From assembly GCA_964361075.1 (NCBI GenBank), contig CAYHZL010000196.1, positions 1-6,305 on the forward strand: a DNA stretch of 6,305 bases. Reading direction: 5' to 3'. This document shows, one piece after another, positions 5,319 to 6,305 of this stretch (its first letter is position 1; each line of letters starts with the position of its first letter). The translations under genes were made by a program, and so were the position numbers. Under the pieces are notes generated by a model. That model saw only the letters and a program-made list of their open reading frames with translations. It had not been told where the DNA came from and searched no databases. The stretch comes from CAYHZL01 sp964361075. Lineage in GTDB: Bacteria; Bacteroidota; Ignavibacteria; UBA10030; UBA8401.

Positions 5319-6305
5319 ATGCAAAGGATACGACTTGTAATGTTTGCACTGATGTGCGTTACAATGGTAGGGTTCGGACAGATTACAATCGATAATTTCG
5401 AAAGACCACGACCCGATACATTATACGCGACTTCATTGGAAGCGCCTTCGACGATTACGTTGACGGCTGATACTGCAGATAAAAAAGAAGGTAAAAGTTC
5501 GTTAAAAATATGGAGCGTTCTTGAAGGAAAGTTACATTCATGGGGAACGTATTCGCAGGTTGGATGGTCAAGCGCTACCGCGACTTTAGATTGGGGTGCA
5601 TCCGAATCCCTCAGCGTTTGGATTAAAGTAACAAAAGCGCCAACTATTCCTGCTGAAATGGCATTCAGACTTCAAGTAACAGATAATGTTGGAGGAGTTA
5701 AAGAGACATGGATTTACCAACATAATACAATTTTAGATACTCAACATGATTGGATAAATCTCCATGTCCCATTGAAAGAAAGAATTTCGGATGGATCAAC
5801 AGCTCCGGACAGTACTGGTTTCGTTATTTCACCAAGTAACTGGGGATTCCCTACGAACGATAAAAAATTTAATGCGGACAAAATTGGTTCATGGTATTTT
5901 ACTATACTTCCTACATCTCAAGCAAATGATTCAATCGAAGTAAAGTTTGATCAGTTTGAAATGTTTGGTTCGAAACCAGTTCCTGCTATTTTTTTTAATG
6001 GCATTGCTTTTGACGGACGTGTAAATGGCGATCCATGGGCGTGGGGTGGTTCATCGGCAACAGTTGTAAAGGGTGCAGGACCAGTTGTAAGCGGAACGAC
6101 TCTCAATGCTGTTAAATGGGTGCAAGGTGATGAGTGGGGTGGTGGCTGGACAGGTTGGGGAGTTAATATGTCCCCAACAAATTTGGCAGGTTCATGGCTT
6201 AAAGATACGTTGCAATTTAAGATGAAATCAGATACCGGTACCGGTAAAATACGTGTACAGTTGGAAGAAGGTACTCAAGGTGGAAAACGTGGAGCAAACT
6301 TCACT
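5319..6305 (+). CDS. Secreted protein with two carbohydrate-binding-like beta domains (3' end outside window)
   Basis: Open for 329 codons with no stop, so partial. A signal peptide is plain: basic start MQRIR, hydrophobic 7-19, probable cleavage after GFG (20) before Q21. Domain 1 (about 22-218) opens ITIDNFE and ends VKFDQFEMFGSK. It is Trp-rich and shows the beta-sandwich pattern of galactose-binding-like modules, recalling CBM11-type domains (SLSVWIKV at 97-104, DWINLHVPL at 144-152). Domain 2 (about 222 onward) begins IFFNGIAFDGRVNGDPWAWG and repeats the pattern, with WGGGWTGWGVNM at 273-284 and DTLQFKMKS at 296-304, and is cut by the window edge. No catalytic residues can be assigned. 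It may bind a polysaccharide or be part of a larger glycoside hydrolase or cell-surface protein; a C-terminal type IX secretion sorting domain is common in such proteins but is not visible. Its own promoter region suggests control by the upstream regulator. Confidence 0.8.
   Translation, partial: MQRIRLVMFALMCVTMVGFGQITIDNFERPRPDTLYATSLEAPSTITLTADTADKKEGKSSLKIWSVLEGKLHSWGTYSQVGWSSATATLDWGASESLSVWIKVTKAPTIPAEMAFRLQVTDNVGGVKETWIYQHNTILDTQHDWINLHVPLKERISDGSTAPDSTGFVISPSNWGFPTNDKKFNADKIGSWYFTILPTSQANDSIEVKFDQFEMFGSKPVPAIFFNGIAFDGRVNGDPWAWGGSSATVVKGAGPVVSGTTLNAVKWVQGDEWGGGWTGWGVNMSPTNLAGSWLKDTLQFKMKSDTGTGKIRVQLEEGTQGGKRGANFT

Noticed and set aside
5195..5395. 66-codon open frame on the + strand with Asn-rich translation
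   Set aside because: It starts inside the sigma-54-like element, runs through the A-rich leader and overlaps the signal-peptide region of the secreted-protein gene in another frame. Composition alone explains it.

Overview
The window is AT-rich bacterial DNA carrying three complete genes and one that runs off the right edge, all on the + strand. It looks like a member of the Bacteroidota/Chlorobiota/Ignavibacteriota (FCB) group. This rests on the tandem beta-rich carbohydrate-binding-like secreted protein whose signal peptide ends in FGQ, on the weak or absent Shine-Dalgarno sites at three of the four genes, and on the style of the intergenic hairpins. The assignment is by general appearance, not by a marker gene. 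A run of 10 N shows that this is a draft or scaffolded assembly.

Layout. Positions 1-374 have no gene. They hold a terminator-like hairpin at the left edge, two further palindromes and an AT-rich leader. Positions 375-3214 hold two genes with a 4-bp ATGA overlap: a membrane-anchored family-1-type solute-binding protein, and a two-transmembrane sensor histidine kinase with an intact GHKL ATPase but a non-standard phosphoacceptor region. The N gap lies near the end of the kinase gene and is flanked by an 8-bp duplication, so it is probably a false join. Positions 3209-3460 form a nested inverted-repeat block resembling a small dispersed repeat. Positions 3492-4934 encode a complete NtrC-type response regulator (receiver, sigma-54 AAA+ domain, Fis-type HTH).

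Positions 4935-5318 are regulatory DNA: two hairpins, then a perfect 25-bp inverted repeat flanked by two partial copies, then a sigma-54-like -24/-12 element, then an A-rich leader with a 12-bp tandem repeat and a good ribosome binding site. From 5319 to the window end there is an exported protein with two carbohydrate-binding-like beta domains. It is open at the right edge.

Working model (inference). The anchored binding protein captures an extracytoplasmic ligand, probably a sugar or oligosaccharide, and passes the signal to the kinase. The kinase phosphorylates the sigma-54 activator, which binds the palindrome at about -94 and switches on the adjacent secreted carbohydrate-binding protein. 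No ABC permease or ATPase lies in the window, so the binding protein looks like a sensor part rather than a transporter part. The unusual item is this compact binding protein-kinase-sigma-54 activator module together with a readable target promoter.
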